Below are positions 43,392 through 52,929 of a DNA stretch of 64,000 bases, in pieces (position 1 is the stretch's first letter; each line of letters starts with the position of its first letter). The DNA is from CALOCV01 sp942491955 (GTDB lineage Bacteria; Chlamydiota; Chlamydiia; Chlamydiales; CALOCV01), in the NCBI GenBank assembly GCA_942491955.1, contig CALOCV010000030.1:124001-188000 (forward strand). Reading direction: 5' to 3'. The notes beneath the pieces are model-generated. The model made no database searches. It saw only the letters and a program-made list of their open reading frames with translations, and was not told the origin of the DNA. The translations under genes and the position numbers were made by a program.

Positions 43392-44303
43392 ATGACCGTA
43401 CGCGATCTCACTATTTTAGGCTGTTCTAGCCAACAACCCACCCGACGACGGAACCACAACGCCTACCTCGTTCGATGGAATGAGGAGGGTTTCCTTTTCG
43501 ACCCAGGAGAGGGAACACAACGCCAATTTATCTTCGCGAATATTGCCCCTACGACAATCACACGCATTTTCATCTCTCATTTCCACGGAGACCATTGTTT
43601 AGGCCTCTCATCGGTTCTCATGCGCCTCAATTTAGACGACGTACCCCATCCGATCCACGTCTATTATCCAGGACGTGGAAAAAAATATTTCGACCGCCTA
43701 CGCCACTGTACCCAATACCACGAACACATTACCATTGTGGAACATCCCGTCTATGAAGAAGGGCTTGTCGATGACGATGGCCACTTTCGTATTGAAGCAG
43801 CATTTCTTGACCATAGTGTCGAATGCTTGGGCTGGCGCATTACTGAACCCGACAAACGAAAGTTTAGCAAAGAAAAACTCGATGCTTTTGGAGTGCGCGG
43901 TCCTCTTGTTCATCAGTTAAAGATCGAAGGAAAACTGACGATGAATAACCAAGATGTCTCTTTAGATGACGTGAGTTGGATTCGCAAAGGAGACGTGCTT
44001 GCTGTTGTGATCGATACGCGAAAATGTTCTAATATTCTTCGCCTTGCTCAAAACGCCCAACTCTTTCTCTGTGAGAGCACCTATCAAGAGGAGCATGCCG
44101 ATCTCGCATATCGTCACAAACATCTTACAGCGCGTCAGGCAGCAGAATTTGCAAAAAATGCAGGTGCAAAACAACTCGTTTTAACCCACTTCTCAGCACG
44201 GTATCTGCATACCAAGGGATTCCTTGAGGAAGCTCAAACGATTTTTCCTAATACTGTTGTTGCAGAAGATATGAAACAAATTCCCTTTTTACGAGAGGAA
44301 TAA
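43392..44303 (+). CDS. rnz: Ribonuclease Z
   Basis: 303 residues. Matures tRNA 3' ends. The metallo-beta-lactamase motif HFHGDHCLGL, the LDHSVECLGWRI stretch, VVIDTRKCSN and LVLTHFSARY supply the zinc ligands. Normal bacterial length. Located just upstream of xerC and an ABC-F gene, as in Chlamydia. Confidence 0.95.
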   Translation: MTVRDLTILGCSSQQPTRRRNHNAYLVRWNEEGFLFDPGEGTQRQFIFANIAPTTITRIFISHFHGDHCLGLSSVLMRLNLDDVPHPIHVYYPGRGKKYFDRLRHCTQYHEHITIVEHPVYEEGLVDDDGHFRIEAAFLDHSVECLGWRITEPDKRKFSKEKLDAFGVRGPLVHQLKIEGKLTMNNQDVSLDDVSWIRKGDVLAVVIDTRKCSNILRLAQNAQLFLCESTYQEEHADLAYRHKHLTARQAAEFAKNAGAKQLVLTHFSARYLHTKGFLEEAQTIFPNTVVAEDMKQIPFLREE

Positions 44304-44311
44304 AAAAATCC

Positions 44312-45187
44312 ATGCATCTCGAAGAGGCCTGTCAGCGTTATCTCGATCATCTACAAATAATCCAATTTGCATCCCTCCACACATTGAGAAATTATCGATT
44401 GGATCTCTCGCGGTTTTCCCTTTTCATGGATGCAACCACCCCAATTGCTAGTATCAAACGGTCCCATATCCGCCAGTATCTCTCTTTCCTCCATGAGAAG
44501 GGCTTGAGTAAAAGAACCGTCGCACGCCATCTCGCCTCTCTTCGCTCCCTATTCCGACATGGACAAAAACAACAATGGATCCAAGAGGATCCCATGGCAC
44601 TTATGGAAAATCCAAAAGTCAATAAGACCATTCCCTCAACCCTTACCTATCCACAAATCGAACGCCTTCTCAATCAACCCGATCCCTCGACTTTATTCGG
44701 TATGCGCGATAAAACCATTCTCGAACTTTTTTATAGCTCAGGCATTCGATTAAGTGAACTCGTTGGACTCAATCGGCAAGATATCGATACGGATCCATGC
44801 TGGATGTCCATTCGCGGTAAAGGGAGAAAAGAGCGCGTTGTACCGATCACTCCACAAGCAGCGCATTGGATCATTCAATATACGTCGCATATCGAATACC
44901 CTCGCGACTCTTCAGCTCTTTTCCTCAACAAATGGGGATCGAGGATTAGTGGCCGCTCCGTCGACCGTCTTTTTAAAAAATATCTCCATATGAGTGGTCT
45001 TGTTGGATCGATCACTCCCCATTCGATTCGACACACCATCGCCACCCATTGGCTTGAAAATAATATGAATCTCAAGGTGATCCAAGAAATTTTAGGACAC
45101 AGCTCCCCAAGTACAACAACGCTATACGCTAAAGTCTCTCCCCAGCTTAGTAAACAAGTCCACCAAAAACTCCATCCCCGAGGATAA
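44312..45187 (+). CDS. xerC: Tyrosine recombinase XerC
   Basis: 291 residues. Core-binding domain with LRNYRLDLSRFSLFM, catalytic domain with SSGIRLSELVGLN (Arg), KERVVPIT, PHSIRHTIATHWLENNMNLK and HSSPSTTTLYAKVSP (Tyr). Partner of XerD in chromosome dimer resolution. Eight bases after rnz; two bases before the rhodanese gene. Confidence 0.93.
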   Translation: MHLEEACQRYLDHLQIIQFASLHTLRNYRLDLSRFSLFMDATTPIASIKRSHIRQYLSFLHEKGLSKRTVARHLASLRSLFRHGQKQQWIQEDPMALMENPKVNKTIPSTLTYPQIERLLNQPDPSTLFGMRDKTILELFYSSGIRLSELVGLNRQDIDTDPCWMSIRGKGRKERVVPITPQAAHWIIQYTSHIEYPRDSSALFLNKWGSRISGRSVDRLFKKYLHMSGLVGSITPHSIRHTIATHWLENNMNLKVIQEILGHSSPSTTTLYAKVSPQLSKQVHQKLHPRG

Positions 45188-45189
45188 AC

Positions 45190-45486
45190 ATGACACAAGA
45201 AATCACCTATGAACAGTATAAAGAGTGGGAAGAGAGAGGAATCCCCTTTCTTCTCGTCGATGTGCGTGAAACCTACGAAAGAGAACAGGGACATTTAGGC
45301 GGAAACCATATCCCCTTAGGCAACCTGCTTTTCGAAATAGAAACGTTGCAAAAAGAAACAACCATTATCTTTTACTGCCAACACGGCGCCCGAAGTCTTA
45401 TGGCCGCCTCCGCCCTTTCGTTTCATCTTCCACAAACAAAGCTCTACTCCCTAAAAGGGGGGATGGCGGCACTCTCTCCATCGTAA
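45190..45486 (+). CDS. Single-domain rhodanese (sulfurtransferase)
   Basis: 98 residues. FLLVDVRETYEREQGHLGGNHIPLG and the active-site loop FYCQHGARS with the catalytic Cys, then LYSLKGGMAAL, define a small GlpE/PspE-like rhodanese. Cytoplasmic. Likely co-transcribed with xerC; no functional link to it is evident. Confidence 0.93.
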   Translation: MTQEITYEQYKEWEERGIPFLLVDVRETYEREQGHLGGNHIPLGNLLFEIETLQKETTIIFYCQHGARSLMAASALSFHLPQTKLYSLKGGMAALSPS

Positions 45487-45534
45487 AACCTGAGTTGCTT
45501 CAATATCTTTTTTTAGTATATAATCACTCTCCTT

Positions 45535-47124
45535 ATGACTCTACAAATTATTTTAGACAAAATATCAAAAAGCTTCGGCAGCCGCGTCTTATTCGACGGA
45601 GTGAGCATCTCATTCCAAGAGGGTTGCCGTTACGGCCTTACAGGTCCCAATGGAGCAGGAAAATCGACTCTTCTCAAAATCATCATGGGAATTGTCGAGG
45701 CAACAGGCGGCTCTGTCTCCCTTCCCGATCGAGTGGGAATCCTTCGCCAAAATATCGAAGACTACCACGATGTCCGCGTCATCGATGTCGTTGTCATGGG
45801 GAATGAACGCCTCTGGAAAGCCCTTCAAGAACGGGATCAACTCTATGAAGGAGAAATGACCGATGCCGTAGGGATGCGCCTAGGAGATCTCGAAGGAATC
45901 ATCGCCGAAGAAGACGGCTATTCTGCAGAAAGCGAGGCTGAAGAACTTCTCTTAGGAATGGGGATTTCTCCCGATTTCTTAGAACGCCCCCTTCGCGAAA
46001 TTCCAACCGACCGCCAATTTCAAGTCCTTCTCTGCCAAGCTCTATTTGGTCATCCACAAGCTCTCCTCCTCGACGAACCGACAAACCATCTCGATATGGA
46101 ATCGATCGGATGGCTCGAGCAATTTTTACACAACTATCAAGGCATCCTCATTGTCGTCAGCCATGATCGCCACTTCCTCAATGCCGTTTGTACCCATATT
46201 GCCGATATTGATTACGACACCATCATCATCTATCCAGGTAACTATGACGACATGGTCGTTGCCAAAACCGCTGTACGCGATCGAGCAGAACACGAATCGA
46301 AGTCCAAGGAGAAAAAAGTCAAACAACTCCAAGAGTTTGTCGCGCGCTTTGGTGCAGGAACGCGTGCAAGCCAAGTGCAATCACGCCTCCGCGAAATCGA
46401 ACGTCTCCAGCCACAAGAGCTCAAGAAATCGAATATCCAACGCCCCTATATCCGTTTCATTCCAACAGAAAAAGCTCCAGGAAAAGTCGTCATCAAAGCC
46501 AATCACCTTTCGAAAGCCTATGATGGTCTTCCCGTAATCAACGACTTCTCACTTGAAATCCATCGCGGTGATAAAATCGGTGTCATTGGTTCAAACGGTC
46601 GAGGTAAAACCACTCTACTCAAAATGCTTGCTGGCGTTTTGCCCTGTGACCAAGGTTCCATCGAACAAGGGCACCAAATGTCCCTGAGCTATTTTCCTCA
46701 AAACCATTCCGATATTTTTGAAAAACAAGAGGGGCTCACAGCCTTCGATTGGTTGAAAGCACGACGCCCCGGAATCTATGACCAAGATATCCGCAGTGTC
46801 ATGGGAAAAATGTTGTTCAGCGGAGATGACGCCTTCAAGCCCATTACAGGTCTTTCCGGAGGAGAGACAGCGCGTATCATTCTTGCAGGAATGCTGCTCA
46901 GCAATCACAATTTCCTTGTCCTCGATGAACCCAATAATCACCTCGATCTCGAAGCCGTTTCTGCTCTTGGCTGGGGATTGGAAGAATATAAAGGAACGGC
47001 CATTGTCGCAAGCCATGACCGCGACCTCCTCTCTCATTTTGCCAATAAATTAATCCTTTTTGAAGAGACGGGAATTCGCGTTTTCGAAGGAAGTCTAGAC
47101 GAATACTTAGGGAAACAAGGGTGA
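45535..47124 (+). CDS. ABC-F family ATPase (YbiT-like)
   Basis: 529 residues, two ABC cassettes without membrane parts. Walker A: GPNGAGKST and GSNGRGKTT. Signatures: first degenerate (EIPTDRQFQVLL), second canonical (LSGGETARI). Walker B: ALLLDEPTNHLD and FLVLDEPNNHLD. The linker is charged. ABC-F proteins act at the ribosomal E site. A degenerate first signature is typical of YbiT-type members. Confidence 0.94.
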   Translation: MTLQIILDKISKSFGSRVLFDGVSISFQEGCRYGLTGPNGAGKSTLLKIIMGIVEATGGSVSLPDRVGILRQNIEDYHDVRVIDVVVMGNERLWKALQERDQLYEGEMTDAVGMRLGDLEGIIAEEDGYSAESEAEELLLGMGISPDFLERPLREIPTDRQFQVLLCQALFGHPQALLLDEPTNHLDMESIGWLEQFLHNYQGILIVVSHDRHFLNAVCTHIADIDYDTIIIYPGNYDDMVVAKTAVRDRAEHESKSKEKKVKQLQEFVARFGAGTRASQVQSRLREIERLQPQELKKSNIQRPYIRFIPTEKAPGKVVIKANHLSKAYDGLPVINDFSLEIHRGDKIGVIGSNGRGKTTLLKMLAGVLPCDQGSIEQGHQMSLSYFPQNHSDIFEKQEGLTAFDWLKARRPGIYDQDIRSVMGKMLFSGDDAFKPITGLSGGETARIILAGMLLSNHNFLVLDEPNNHLDLEAVSALGWGLEEYKGTAIVASHDRDLLSHFANKLILFEETGIRVFEGSLDEYLGKQG

Positions 47125-47867
47125 TGCATTCGTCCTTTACTCGACGCCGCTTCCAACGTTTATCCAATACACTCCAACATAAATATTGTGCCCTAGCTGC
47201 AAGAGCATGCTATCTCAGCTCTCTTGACAAAGCGGAACAAGAGTATTCTCTTTTTATTCATTGGCTAGGTATCTCCCTTCCCCTTCCTACAAATAAAAAA
47301 GAGTGGGCCGATCGCTACCACTGGCATAAAGAACAATTTGATAATCCCTATCAACCACTTCCCGATCTTCCCTCCATCCGCAAAGGAGATCGTCCCTACG
47401 CAGAACCCTCTTGGCCTGTCTCCGTTTATCTCGATAACCTCCGCTCAGCACATAATGTCGGAAGCATCATTCGCACAGTAGAAGCGTTTGGTTTAGGCAC
47501 GCTCTACCTCTCTTCCTCAACCCCCGCCATAGATCACCCTCAAATTCAAAAAACCGCAATGGGTACCGAAAAAGGAGTCTCTATCGCACCCCTCTCCTCT
47601 CTTGATGACTTGCCCCGCCCCCTCATTGCCCTAGAGACATCGAATGAAGCTCCCAGCGTCTACGAATTCCCCTTTCCCGAACAATGCACCATCGCTCTCG
47701 GCAACGAAGAGTATGGATGCTCCGATGCTATCCTCTCGACAGCAGATGCCCTCGTTACGATACCCCTTCGCGGAAGAAAAAATTCTCTCAATGTCGCTAA
47801 CGCCTTTGCTATTGTCGCGGCAGAAATCACCCGCCAACGCATCTATGACAGAGAGACGATCTTATGA
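47121..47867 (+). CDS. SpoU/TrmH-family RNA 2'-O-methyltransferase
   Basis: 248 residues. The SPOUT motifs are VYLDNLRSAHNVGSIIRTVE, IALGNEEYGCSDAIL and IPLRGRKNSLNVANAFAIV. These knotted enzymes methylate ribose in rRNA or tRNA; target unknown. N-terminal ~95 residues are an extra substrate-binding part. Overlaps ABC-F at its start and folE at its end (ATGA). Confidence 0.92.
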   Translation: MMHSSFTRRRFQRLSNTLQHKYCALAARACYLSSLDKAEQEYSLFIHWLGISLPLPTNKKEWADRYHWHKEQFDNPYQPLPDLPSIRKGDRPYAEPSWPVSVYLDNLRSAHNVGSIIRTVEAFGLGTLYLSSSTPAIDHPQIQKTAMGTEKGVSIAPLSSLDDLPRPLIALETSNEAPSVYEFPFPEQCTIALGNEEYGCSDAILSTADALVTIPLRGRKNSLNVANAFAIVAAEITRQRIYDRETIL

Positions 47868-48671
47868 CAAAACATTTTTCTATTGAAGCAGCTATTTCCA
47901 AAGAAGAAAGCCTCTCTGAAAAAGCCTCTAAAACACGGTTTCCCCATCCCTATTCCCCCTCCCCCTTGAATCCAGAAGAGAAAATAGAAGGAATCGCTCA
48001 CCATTTCCGCGCTATCTTAGAATTATTAGGACTCGATCTGTCCAATGAATCTCTTGAAAAAACACCTGAAAGAGTCGCTAAAATGTACGTGAAAGAGTTG
48101 TTTTCAGGATTGGATCCCAAAACTTTTCCTAAACTCTCCCTATTTAATAATGACTATTCTTCGGAATCCTATCCCTCTTTAATCACGACATCTGCCTCTT
48201 TTGTGAGCTGCTGCGAACACCACTTCCTCCCCATCGAAGGTATTGCCTATATCGGCTACCGCCCCAAAAACAAAATCATCGGTTTATCGAAAATTCCCCG
48301 CATCGTCGAACACTTCGCAAAAAGACCCCAACTCCAAGAACGCCTAACAGCACAAATCGCCGATGCCCTCCTCCTTCATCTTAGAAACACCCGATGTCGC
48401 CATCCTCATCCGAGCACGCCACCACTGCGTCATCGCCAGGGGCGTCGGCCAAAACTCGTGGATGACCACCCAAGCCTTCTTGGGCGCCTTTTTCGAAGAA
48501 ACGTCTCTCCGTCAAAAATTTCTTTTGGGGGAACAAGTTCCCCCAAACCCCCTACGGCCGCTAACGCGGCCTTGCGTTTATTTGCAGCTAAACATTGGCA
48601 AAGTGGGTCAAAATTGGGGGTCAGGCCTGACATTCGGACATTTGTTCCAAATGTCCGAATGTCAGGCCTGA
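47864..48671 (+). pseudogene. folE: GTP cyclohydrolase I, frameshifted
   Basis: First step of folate/pterin synthesis. Frame 1 encodes EKTPERVAKMYVKELFSGLD, FVSCCEHHFLPIEGIAYIGY (zinc Cys/His) and LQERLTAQIADALL. Near 48366-48375 (CCCTCCTCC) the frame changes; the rest (LETPDVAILIRARHHCVIAR, GVGQNSWMTTQAFLGAFFEE) is in another frame. Removing one C restores a continuous FolE. The 3' end then runs into a REP-like repeat (48523), so the tail after KFLL is repeat-encoded. All catalytic residues are otherwise present. Confidence 0.85.
48523..48571 (+). repeat. REP-like palindromic element, copy b
   Basis: TTTTGGGGGAACAAGTTC, CCCCCAAACCCCCTACGG and a GGCCgc...gcGGCC stem, matching copies at 11544 and 19314. 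It forms the 3' end of the folE reading frame. Confidence 0.8.
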
Positions 48672-48675
48672 CCCC
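48617..48675. repeat. Perfect 59-base hairpin, copy 1
   Basis: 28-base perfect arms beginning GGGGTCAGGCCTGACATTCG, with a three-base loop TTC. An identical unit is at 51183-51241. It is followed by a 14-base tandem (TGACCCCAAATGCA twice). Confidence 0.9.
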
Positions 48676-48697
48676 AAATGCATGACCCCAAATGCAA

Positions 48698-50081
48698 TCA
48701 TTGTAACAAGTGGATTATGGGGGTGTTGCCAAGGCGCCTTGCAACGTCTAATGGCGTTTCATCGTCCTTGTTTTTTTGATCTTTTTTCGCTCCGCGCTTC
48801 AATAACTCTTCCACTACATCATAATATCCACGTTGCACAGCGGTATGAAGAGGCGTATTTCCCGTTTTTACATCCACTTGATCGATACTTACCCCATGAT
48901 CAAGCAAGAGTCGAATCACCTCCATGTTAGGACTTGACAATTCCCTTCGATTACCGAATTTTTCTCTCAAAGCAATGTGCAAAGACATTCGAAAGTACCA
49001 GGGAGTCACATCGATAAGTCCTCTATCCTGAGTGTTGTCTCTTGGACAAGGCTTAGGATTGGCCTCTGCTCCTTTTGTAAAAAGATATTTCATTATTTCG
49101 ATATCTTCTTTAAATATAGCTGCAAGTAAAGGAGGATCTCCTTTTGGCCCATAGTTGTTCACGTTGATTCCGGCATCAACCAGCCATTCGACAATCTCTT
49201 TATCGCCATTTCCACATGCATCATAAAGTAGAGTTAAGCCATCTTTCTGACGAGGCCGGTTGAGGTCATCTCCCCTTTTCTGATGCAGTTCGATAAGGGC
49301 TTTTATCACTTTTTTGGGGTTTTTGGGCTCATCGTTTTCCCCAGGAAAACGGATTTTAATACCCCCATGCGCTGGAGGTGGTGCAAGATTTTCTGTAATG
49401 ATTTGCTCCAATGCTGCTTTTCCGTAGGAATTGGTCAAAGTGGGATCAACCCCCTTTTCAATAAGTTTCAACACTGGATCTTCAAGACGATGCTCGATCG
49501 CCACTTGAAGAGGCGTCTTTGCAACCATACCCGATCCTTCGGAATTGCTCTTATTGATATCAGCCCCCAGATCAAGCAAACAGGAGAATAAATCGAGATA
49601 CCCATATTCAAGAGATCGATAAAGAACACTTTCTCGGTTAATCATGGCATTTTTATCAATCAACCCCTCCTTAAAAACTTGAATGAGTTCCTCTTCAGAA
49701 ATAAGCCTCTCAACTCCTTTTAAAGTTATTTTTGCTTTTTCTATCCTGGTTGAACGAACGGTTAATGTTGTTTCAATGATCTTTCGAAACTCTTTCTTGT
49801 TCGGACATGTACCTTGAACAATGTTCTTGTCTTTCAGGAAATTCCAGAAATTTTCTCTATTTATTTCTTTCTTTCTTCAAAAGCAATGCGAAATAAACGG
49901 CCAATCAATGTCAACGTCTCATGATAAAGAACTTTTGTCTTGGGATCGTAATAAAGGTAGGTTTTCCCCCACCAATGCGAAATTTTCTCTTTTCCAATCG
50001 AAACATCATTCCAACTTTTAAATTGAACCTGATTCCAGTCTTCGATTTTTTTCTTTCCCTACACTCTGGTTTCATTTTCAT
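48698..50081 (-). pseudogene. Ankyrin-repeat protein with broken N-terminus
   Basis: The intact part (49663-48698, TTG start) has about six to seven ankyrin repeats, e.g. TPLHTAVQRGYYDVVEELLK and ETPLDVARRLGNTPIIHLL. Upstream coding is broken: ENFWNFLKDKN..KEFRKIIETT continues in frame without a start. Before it, EDWNQVQFKSWNDVSIGKEK to RLFRIAFEERKK lies in another frame, and MKMKPECRERKK in a third. Two one-base corrections near 49875 and 50050 would join all into one protein of about 460 residues. Ankyrin proteins of intracellular bacteria are often effectors. Confidence 0.75.
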
Positions 50082-50163
50082 AGCGATTTTTTTATCCTAA
50101 AGACTCATTGTATCACAAATACACGGCCATTTTCCAAGACAATTTGGCCGTATCCACCAAATA

Positions 50164-50327
50164 ATACCAATTCCGGTAAGAAAATGCATAAAGTGGATTC
50201 AGGATTTTTTTGCGAAATTTGTTTTGGAGATCGCAGCAAACTCTTGTGAGTTTGCAAGATAGAAAAAAACAGATTGCGCAAAAGAAGATGAAGATCAATT
50301 TGTGCACTTTCTTACCGGAATTGGTAT
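50164..50327. mobile_element. 164-bp MITE-like element, copy 2
   Basis: Same terminal repeats (ATACCAATTCCGGTAAGAAA and complement) as 33139-33300, inserted in opposite orientation, in the gap between the ankyrin gene remnant and an exported-protein gene. The rest of the 50082-50432 gap shows no gene. Confidence 0.85.
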
Positions 50328-50432
50328 AAGACCCATTAACGGCCAAAAAAAATGTTGAGGCTTAAACTTTACCTTGCTTTTCCATTTCCATTTTTTTATG
50401 GTTGTCGTTTCGACTTCTTGCAAGGAGATAAG

Positions 50433-51170
50433 ATGTTGAGCCGGATTGTATTTGGATTTTCTCTTTTTGCCCTTGTTCACCTCGAAGCCCTCTCCTTTTT
50501 TTCCATCGGTCCCCATCATGACTACACACAAATCCACTTCAACAATCCTGGAAAAATCGAAGGATACCTAACAGGGGTGACCGCGGATTATCGCTACTTT
50601 TGTGACGAATGGATGGGTGATCTTTGCTACGAAGGGTATTGGAATATCACACCCATATCGGGCAATCCTTGTCAAGAGAGTTCGATTCGCGAACACCTCA
50701 TCTCTCTCCGAACAGGCTGGTCCTTTTTCCCCTCCGAATGTCTCTTGTTTCTTCCCTATATCGGCGGTGCATACAACAGCTACTACAATCGACAAGACCC
50801 TTCCGCATCAGGCGGGCTTTTGTACCATTGGAAAAAATGGTCCCTCCCCATCGGCTTCGAAACCTATTGCAAAGTCAACGATCTCTTCACTCTCGCTCTT
50901 TTTGCCGAATGGCGCCCCGACCTTCACGCACGCGTCGATGTCGTCGGAGAAAAAATCCCTCTCAAAGACAAATGCGCCTTTCGCATCGAACTCCCCTTGA
51001 TTTTTTGTATCCCATGCGAATACCCATTTTCCATACAAGTTGTCCCCTTTTATGATTGGAACCAATTTGGAGAGACGACAAAAAACAATAGCAACGGTGT
51101 TCCCTTTCCGATTCCGACACTAATCCGTTGGAACTTGGGTCTGCGCCTCCTCATAGGAACATCATTTTGA
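50433..51170 (+). CDS. Putative outer-membrane barrel protein
   Basis: 245 residues from ATG 50433, chosen for its AAGGAGATA site. Signal peptide MLSRIVFGFSLFALVHLEAL then mature FFSIGPHHDYTQ. Alternating aromatic/polar strands (e.g. YFCDEWMGDLCYEGYWNITP) and a terminal Phe (LRLLIGTSF) suit an outer-membrane beta-barrel. Several Cys could form disulfides, common in chlamydial envelopes. Family not recognised. The 3' side is a perfect 59-base hairpin. Confidence 0.7.
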   Translation: MLSRIVFGFSLFALVHLEALSFFSIGPHHDYTQIHFNNPGKIEGYLTGVTADYRYFCDEWMGDLCYEGYWNITPISGNPCQESSIREHLISLRTGWSFFPSECLLFLPYIGGAYNSYYNRQDPSASGGLLYHWKKWSLPIGFETYCKVNDLFTLALFAEWRPDLHARVDVVGEKIPLKDKCAFRIELPLIFCIPCEYPFSIQVVPFYDWNQFGETTKNNSNGVPFPIPTLIRWNLGLRLLIGTSF

Positions 51171-51182
51171 ACAGAATTTTTG

Positions 51183-51241
51183 GGGGTCAGGCCTGACATT
51201 CGGACATTTGTTCCAAATGTCCGAATGTCAGGCCTGACCCC
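51183..51241. repeat. Perfect 59-base hairpin, copy 2
   Basis: Identical to 48617-48675. It lies in the 95-base gap between two exported-protein genes on the plus strand. No T-run follows, so a rho-independent terminator is not certain. Confidence 0.9.
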
Positions 51242-51265
51242 AATCGTCATTTAGGAACTATTCTT

Positions 51266-52876
51266 ATGAAAAAATTTTTTCTTCCTATGATTCTTTTCGT
51301 TGCCCTGCCACTCGTTCTCTTTGCCCAAGGTGATGAGCCCTTTTTTAAAGTGCGTCGTGCACAACGAAGGATCGAAGCCCATACCATAAAAAGCGGCGTT
51401 GCCCATTTTAATGAGAAAAAGTCGGTGCGTCGCCAACTGAGAAATGGTGACTTGGAACGCTATTTGGACCTCCGAGGCTCTTACGGCAAAGCACTGAACC
51501 ACTTATCCACAGGCTTTGTCCAAAGAAATGCCTTTCAATCTCTTCTCATTGCCCTTCAATCAGAATCAATCAGCGCATTTAACCAAATCATCCTCGGAGA
51601 AGGAATTGTAAAACTGATTAATCCTCAAGCCTCTCTCGTCTTTTCCCTAGCAGGGAATGATGGGTGGATCCACACGATGCCAGCAGCTCCTGCTTTTGCT
51701 TCGCAAGAGAGTGGTGCCGAAATGGTCGAGCTCTATTGGACCGCTCTTGTCCGCGATGTCCCCTTCAATGAATTTAGTACGAACGCAACCGTTGCTAATG
51801 CCATTGCAGAATTGAATACCTTGACCGATTTTACCGGCCCAAAAATCGGGGGACAAGTAACTCCTCAAACGTTTCTGCGAGGAAATGCTCCCGGTAATCT
51901 CGTGGGTCCCTATATTTCACAATTTCTCTACCAAACCATCCCCTACGGATCCACAACCATCGCTCCCGAACAAACCGTACCCGCCGCAGGAACACTCAAC
52001 GATTTCAATACGATGTTCACCGATTGGTTCACCGTCATCAATGGCGGTTCAACAGGAAATACCATCACCTACGACCCCTCTTCCATCTTCCTCCGAACCC
52101 CTCGCGATCTGTCGGAATACGTCCATCAAGATACTCCAGGACAAGAGGTATTGAATTCCTTACTGATTCTCCATTCATACGGCCCTAGTGCCCTCGACCC
52201 CAATTCCTACTACCTCAATAATCCAACACAAGAGGGATTTGTCACCTTCGGACTTGCCGATGCTCTATTCCTTGCACGTGCAGCAGCCGAAGAGGCTTTG
52301 AAAGCGGCGTGGTACCAAAAATGGCAAGTCCATCTTCGTCTACGCCCAGAGGAGTATGGCTTTAACGTTCAACAACAAATCGTCAATGGACTCCCTTTAG
52401 GGATCCCAAGCCAACTCATTAACTCCCAAGCCCTACAAGAAATCTTTGCAACATTTGGCTCCTATTTTCTCCCCCAAGCCTACCCAGAAGGGAGCCCCAC
52501 ACACCCCTCCTACCCAGCCGGCCATGCGGCTTTTATCGGCGCCGGTGTCACCATCCTTAAAGCTCTATTCAATGAAAACTTTGTCATTCCTAACCCTTTA
52601 CAACCCGATGCTGCCAATACCGCTCTGGAAGCCTATCCCGGAATCCTAACCGTGGGTGGGGAACTCAATAAACTCGCCTCTAATATTGCTTTGGGAAGAG
52701 ATCATGCAGGCGTCCACTACCGCAGCGATGGAACCGAGGGAATTCTTCTTGGAGAGAAAATCGCTATCGATGTTCTCAATAACCAATCCTTTCTCTTCAA
52801 CGAAGATTTTGTCGGCTACACCCTTACCAAGTTCGATGGAACGACCATCCTCGTCGGCGGTAAGCGCGCTCCTTAA
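51266..52876 (+). CDS. Vanadium-dependent haloperoxidase / PAP2-like, exported
   Basis: 536 residues with signal peptide (MKKFFLPMILFVALPLVLFA). The vanadate/phosphate pocket is complete: KWQVHLRLRPE (Lys352, Arg360), HPSYPAGHAAFIGAG (His420) and LGRDHAGVHYRSD (Arg478, His480, His484). This spacing matches vanadium haloperoxidases, which oxidise halides with H2O2 and share a fold with PAP2 acid phosphatases. Predicted periplasmic or secreted. Whether it binds vanadate or acts as a phosphatase cannot be decided here. No neighbouring gene explains its role. Confidence 0.88.
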   Translation: MKKFFLPMILFVALPLVLFAQGDEPFFKVRRAQRRIEAHTIKSGVAHFNEKKSVRRQLRNGDLERYLDLRGSYGKALNHLSTGFVQRNAFQSLLIALQSESISAFNQIILGEGIVKLINPQASLVFSLAGNDGWIHTMPAAPAFASQESGAEMVELYWTALVRDVPFNEFSTNATVANAIAELNTLTDFTGPKIGGQVTPQTFLRGNAPGNLVGPYISQFLYQTIPYGSTTIAPEQTVPAAGTLNDFNTMFTDWFTVINGGSTGNTITYDPSSIFLRTPRDLSEYVHQDTPGQEVLNSLLILHSYGPSALDPNSYYLNNPTQEGFVTFGLADALFLARAAAEEALKAAWYQKWQVHLRLRPEEYGFNVQQQIVNGLPLGIPSQLINSQALQEIFATFGSYFLPQAYPEGSPTHPSYPAGHAAFIGAGVTILKALFNENFVIPNPLQPDAANTALEAYPGILTVGGELNKLASNIALGRDHAGVHYRSDGTEGILLGEKIAIDVLNNQSFLFNEDFVGYTLTKFDGTTILVGGKRAP

Positions 52877-52929
52877 TACCAGACAATCCTTCTGATAAAT
52901 CGCATTTGGTATAAACAGTGGTAAAAAAA

